Source of the DNA: Caprella mutica | Taxonomy: Eukaryota; Arthropoda; Malacostraca; Amphipoda; Caprellidae | Assembly (NCBI GenBank): GCA_947561585.1 | Contig: CANNZV010000333.1 | Span: 186,001-250,000, forward strand | Length of the DNA: 64,000 bases | Reading direction: 5' to 3' | Shown: one piece after another, positions 59,330-64,000 of the stretch | How positions within the stretch are numbered: position 1 is the stretch's first letter | How the letters are laid out: each line of letters opens with the position of its first letter | Notes under the pieces: model-generated | Told to the model about the DNA's origin: nothing | Seen by the model: only the letters and a program-made list of their open reading frames with translations | Database searches by the model: none | Translations under genes and position numbers: made by a program

Positions 59330-59935
59330 GTTTAATTTGGTGAATACTGAATAGGAATGATTTTTTCTCTCTTTTCCTAATGAATTGCTATGGTTTATAA
59401 TCTGGTGATTAATTGATTAATATAGGATAAACAAATTATCACCCTACAGTATGGAGATATTCATTTCACTTAATAATTAATTTCTGATTGTTTTATTTAT
59501 TCTACTGCATGTGTGAGATATTTAACTATCTTAATTGAATTTGATTCAACAGCTGTACATATATACTTCATAATTCCAAACCATTAAACCCTTATTAGAA
59601 TTAATAGTAAATATTATTGTTGATTATTTCGAGGTCAAGATCCTCGAATGATTCAGTGTTGCATTCTGTGTCAATGATGCCAAGTTACTTCGTTATGCCA
59701 CATAAATATCATGTAAATGATCCATGAAGCAACAGTAAGATTCATGATTTGGTCCGATGACCTATTAAAGCAATCGTTAAGCCTTGGAAATATGCTGAGG
59801 AAAGTTACCCAAACGGAACAAACATTATTATAATATCATAAAACGTATCTGAATGATTCCTATGACTATATGTACGTTGTCAATGTTATACACAAATGCT
59901 CAAATCCAAAGCTACAATACTAAAAGAAAATACAT
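59330..59935. other. AT-rich DNA, no gene seen
   Basis: No recognised feature. Confidence 0.5.
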
Positions 59936-59939
59936 AACA

Positions 59940-60518
59940 TTATTGTTTGCACTTTGTAGAGCGCATGCCTTCGCCGCCGCTTTGACCCGTTTTCTCCTAA
60001 AATTTAATTAACTGGTAACTGAACCAATCGTCACACCAAGTTTCATGCAATATAGTACAGTACTTTTTGAGTCATTGAGTTATAAATGACCTTGACCTTT
60101 GATCGGATCGCTCCCAAAATTCTACCAGATGGTTCCTGGACATTGACCAATCGTTTCATCAAATTTCAGACAATTTGGTTGAATACTTTTTGAATTATTG
60201 AGTTATAAATGGCCTTTACTTTGATCTTTGACCCGATCGCTCCCAAAAGCTAACAAAATGGTTCCTGTATATTGACCAATCGTCCTACCAAGTTTCATGC
60301 AATATGGTTCAAACTTTTTGAGTTATAAATAACCATGACCTTGACCTTTGACCGGGTCACTCTCAAAATTCTACCAGAAGGTCAATGGACATTGACCAAT
60401 CGTTTCAACAAATTTCAGGCAATTTGGTTGAATACTCTTTCAGTTATGCGAATAACAAGATGATAAATAAATAAATGCCGGATAAATTATGACCTTTCCG
60501 CATTCTGCGAAGGTAATA
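59940..60518 (-). mobile_element. Helitron-like nonautonomous repeat with nuclear-receptor-type motifs, copy 4
   Basis: Same orientation as the copy at 36301. It contains TGACCTTGACCTTTGAT, TTGATCTTTGACCCGATC and ATGACCTTGACCTTTGACCG at spacings of about 140 bp. The inner end is TTCCGCATTCTGCGAAGGT, the characteristic hairpin. The hairpin-CTAG terminus is decayed (TTTGCACTTTGTAGAGCGCA, no CTAG). Confidence 0.75.
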
Positions 60519-60615
60519 ATGCTGTGAACTCTGCCAAGGCAGAACAAGGATATTCGATGATGAATTGCAAACATAACGAGAAAAGGAAGTGTCACCGTTA
60601 ACCTTATTAATATTA

Positions 60616-60645
60616 GGAGGGTAAGGGGGGAGGGGGAAGGGGGAA
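60616..60645 (+). other. G-quadruplex-type G-run cluster
   Basis: Four or more runs of at least three G's separated by one to three bases (GGAGGGTAA, GGGGGG, A, GGGGG, AA, GGGGG). It is the strongest such motif in an otherwise AT-rich window. Confidence 0.6.
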
Positions 60646-60859
60646 CTTCCAGTTCAAATAACTCTTTTAATAATGCAGTAAACCTATTGATAATTAGTCA
60701 CTTTCTTAACTTTAGAATGAGTTACTAGAGTTTAAAGTTTATTAGTTATGCTATTTTTGAATATAAGATTAGATTGTGTAACACCTTACGTTACATTACT
60801 CATTGGATTTACTATCCCATCGCACCACTATATAAGAAGATGCACATTACTGCATGCAT

Positions 60860-63500
60860 CATAGCACCTGTTCTATGTTTATTCACAACGCGACGCGACT
60901 CTTTGCTCAGTGTGAGATTGGGCTATGCGCCACTGAGCAACGTCTTAATGTCTGCTTGCCCTCTGCACCTCTCTGCCCATCTTAAAGGTCAGGTTACATC
61001 GCCCGAACTTTGTTGGAACTATAGGAAGAGGGGACTGAATTTCGACAACGGTCGTCACCACGCACAAAATGGAAAACAAGATCAAAATATGGATATTGCC
61101 ATAGAGTTTTCTTAACGGTAATGAACGTTAGTTTAGCGTTGATGCAGTATGGAGCTAATGATACCTCCATACTAACACAAAACTGAAGCTCATAATGCAT
61201 TGGATCGTTGCTCCAATGCTCGACACCTCTCAAGCAATCCCATGTCAGCTCATGAAACGCTTACAACCGCTCCCCCAAGGTTTGTGCAAAAGTGGTAACG
61301 AAGCAGCGGTGGACCTGCAACGTTTAACCCTAATGACTTTGACTCTCAGAATCAACGGGAATGTTTGCCTTTGTGTTAGAAAAACGTAAGTCTAATTTAT
61401 AAACCTTCGGTACAGTATTTTTTACTAGGTGTTAGTATATATATCAATCTAATGTGTACCAAATTTTGAGTAAAAATATTGAACTTATAAGGAGAAATAA
61501 ATACATAGGTATGTAAGACATTGGCAACTGAGAGAGCAGCTCACGCATGTATCTGTACTTGATGAAAACGTGGACAAATTCATGCGTATTGGCTAGCAAA
61601 TTGTATTTATACGTTGCCACACGTCACCAAAATACAATTAATTCCATAATTTACGTGATTCATGCTGATTTACGCCGATATACGTAAATATTTTTTAACT
61701 TTTAAATACAAAAATATATTTGGTATTTAAGTAGGTTAAAAGAGGCCAGTAAATGTAAAGAAATGATTTGAAAGATATAAAGTAATTTTAAAAGATGTGC
61801 CTAGAAAACGCACGTCAAATTCATTAGGATTCAGATTTCTGCGTTGCCTGACGGACCCAAACGTCCACGATCTTGCATCCAGCGAGGCAAAATTTTCACT
61901 GGGTTTTTTTAGAGTGGTGCTGAACTTTGTCGGAGCAGAAAATTGCCCGCTTCTCACCGCTCGTAATATTTTGTGCAGCTCAAAACTTTCGGGGCAGTCG
62001 GATTGACCATGAGCGGTGGCCGAGCGTATATACGGCATTGCCTTAATGCCCGGTCACACCGCCCGAACTTTATTGGAGCGTTCCTTGATAGGAGAGAGAA
62101 TGAACCGAATTTTGATAACGCTCGTTACCGCGCACAAGAAGGAAAACAAATCGTTATAACGCGACCATTGATACAGACGCGTTCTACGCGTGTGAACGTT
62201 GGCTCGATGGGGGTTTATAGTTGGTATAGCGGTATACTGCATTTGACTACGTAGCAGATCGGATAAAATCTATCAGAAATTCTAATCGATTTTAGATAGA
62301 TATAGATAATTCAAGTTCATCATTTGAAGGCCAGGTAACACCGGAGGAACTTTGCTGGATCATTTCTGAAGCGAGCACCAAAAATCATCATCGCTTGTTA
62401 CCGTTCACCAGAAGGTGGCCTACGTTCAAGCAACGCTGTATACGCTCGATCACCGTTTATGTTCACTCCTATACCGGTCTGAAAATTTGAACTGCCAAAA
62501 TATTATGAGCGGTGATGAGCATTAATTTTACGTTACGGCTAAGTTACCCCCGCCCCAACAACAAAACTTGGCACCATTAGACGCAAGTTCGTGGATGTTT
62601 ACGTCCGCTAGGACAACACAAAAATCTTAAACGCTTGACCAACCGCTGCTTCGCCAATTTTGCCCGGGTTGTGATTAAACGTTGCGCAAACTTATTTGGA
62701 GCGATTGTGAGTGATTCACGCACAGACAAATGATTGCTGGAACTATGCCGGGCGTTGAAGCAGTGATCCTTTCCGGTGATGAACTATGGTTTGGCATTGG
62801 TATAGAGGTTGTACCGCTCCATATCGCTAAACCAACGGTCACTATAGCACAAACACTATAGCAACGTCGAATTCACCGGTTCATCGCTATTGCAACAACC
62901 AAGTTTTCGGTTGTTTCCCATCTTGTGAGCGAAAAAAATATAAACAATTTTGTTCAAAATCGGAAAAAATATCGAAAACACCGGCTTTGCCAATGAAGCA
63001 TGCGTTGTCATAGCAGTGCACCGATGAAGCCTGAGTTGCCATAGCGTTGCTTATATGGTAGCGAACGTTAGTTTAGCGATAACTCCAGCATCCACAAACC
63101 TGCATCTAGTAGGGCCAAACTTTGACTGGGCATTGCTAGAGCGGTGGTGAACTTTGCCGAAGCTGAAAATTGATTGCTCCTTACCGCTCGCAATATTTTG
63201 TGCTGATCAAAACTTTCGGAGCTGTATATGAGAGACTAAGCGAAGGCCTAGCGCATATAGTGTTACATAGAGTTGCTTTAACGCAGACCAACATTTTTGA
63301 ACGGTAACGAACAGTGGTGAATTTTTTTCACCGCTCAAGGAACGCCCCAACACAATTCGGGGGTGTGACCTTCGCTTTAACAGGAGCCAACTTCTGGTTC
63401 TGGTGAACGGTATCGAAAGGTAAAAAAAATTTTCACCGGTCTACGAACGGTCAGCAAAGTTCAGGGCAGTGTCACCGGGTCTTTGTGAGCGCGAGTTAAC
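60860..63500. mobile_element. GC-richer composite of inverted and direct repeats
   Basis: Words such as GGTCACACCGCCCGAACTTT, GCTCGTTACCGCGCAC and CACCGCTCGTAATATTTTGT recur in both orientations. A segment at about 61855-62045 is repeated in direct orientation at about 63085-63300. The stretch from 62047 (GCCCGGTCACACCG) to 63481 (read inward from outside GACCCGGTGACACTGCC) has inverted ends, and a diverged copy of the left end lies at 60985. The region has no coherent long reading frame. It looks like several nested copies of one DNA transposon or MITE family, with no transposase recognised. Confidence 0.6.
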
Positions 63501-64000
63501 GACACTCCCCTTATTTCGTACATCTGCGCCATGTATTCCGGGAAAATAAAAGACGATCGAAATACACGATGGTATTATTCAATTATTAATTTTTTTATCA
63601 ACTAATGCTTAATAGAATATCTATTCATTTCATATTGCCACAAATAAAATTACAAACTAATATGGTATAATTCTCAATATTTAAATAAAATTAATAGATT
63701 TCCCTTGTTGATATAGTTATTATTCAACGTGCTAAAAGAATATAATTACCATTGAAACAAGTAACAAGAAAGCACTATTCGTGTGATATCATTTGTTATA
63801 TTGTATACAACTTTTGCTACAAAAAATAACCATTCTTTACTTACTTACATAAATATCCCATGTTCATCCTCTTCAGCTGCGTGTAAACTCGTATACTTTA
63901 TAAAGTCATGGGATTATATTTTTACAGTTACTATGCGTTGAAATTATGGAATTTCATGCTAGAGGTGTTTTTATATTGGATGGGCTGAGTGCCTCATTGG
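63501..64000. other. AT-rich DNA, no gene seen
   Basis: No recognised feature. The last 24 bases (GGATGGGCTGAGTGCC) faintly resemble the A-box fragment near 7760 but are too short to call. Confidence 0.45.

Overview
This window looks like eukaryotic, repeat-dominated intergenic or intronic DNA. It is AT-rich throughout, has long tandem arrays, carries decayed DNA transposons of several superfamilies, and shows no intact host gene, operon, ribosome binding site or prokaryotic signal. The mix of Helitron, Tc1/mariner and hAT-type remnants with 10-33 bp minisatellites fits an invertebrate animal, most likely an arthropod such as a copepod. That placement is an inference from style of sequence, not from a diagnostic gene.

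Layout: 1-5.2 kb is plain AT-rich DNA. 5.3-6.5 kb is a nonautonomous transposon. 9.3 kb and 11.1-12.4 kb are minisatellites. 12.4-14.3 kb holds two more nonautonomous elements, one with a hAT-type MITE nested in it. A short exon-like segment lies at 15.0 kb, an 18-bp array at 15.5-15.9 kb and a broken mariner transposase at 16.1-17.1 kb. 21.2-22.2 kb is another nonautonomous element. 23.2-27.6 kb is a 30-bp satellite with higher-order duplications, followed by a pogo-like MITE. 31.5-32.3 and 34.6-35.8 kb are further nonautonomous elements. A four-copy family rich in nuclear-receptor-type half-sites lies at 32.9, 36.3, 50.5 and 59.9 kb. 37.3-39.0 kb is a 20-bp satellite. 42.7-50.4 kb is a transposon cluster: a Tc1 fragment, Helitron-like units, a decayed autonomous Helitron (Rep plus Pif1-type helicase) interrupted by a nonautonomous element, and a mariner-like element with long inverted ends. 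51.3-53.0 kb holds two more nonautonomous elements, one mostly a 15-bp array. 54.5-57.5 kb has four minisatellites. 58.5-59.3 kb is a dead Tc1 transposase, and 60.9-63.5 kb is a GC-richer composite of inverted and direct repeats.

The most interesting pattern is a group of at least eight nonautonomous elements (5284, 12410, 13580, 21166, 31512, 34579, 47119, 51285 and 51940; two are copies of one family). They share an architecture but not sequence. Most have about 9-bp target duplications, asymmetric termini near GGTGACCGG at one end and GGTTCTAGG at the other, and inverted ends built from short tandem subrepeats, nearly always 15 bp long. Each family has its own version of a motif with the skeleton AATT-n-n-CC. 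I found no transposase for them in the window. It looks like one transposition system whose end-binding repeats have diversified family by family.

No genes can be said to work together here. The coding material consists of independent transposase relics plus three weak exon-like islands.
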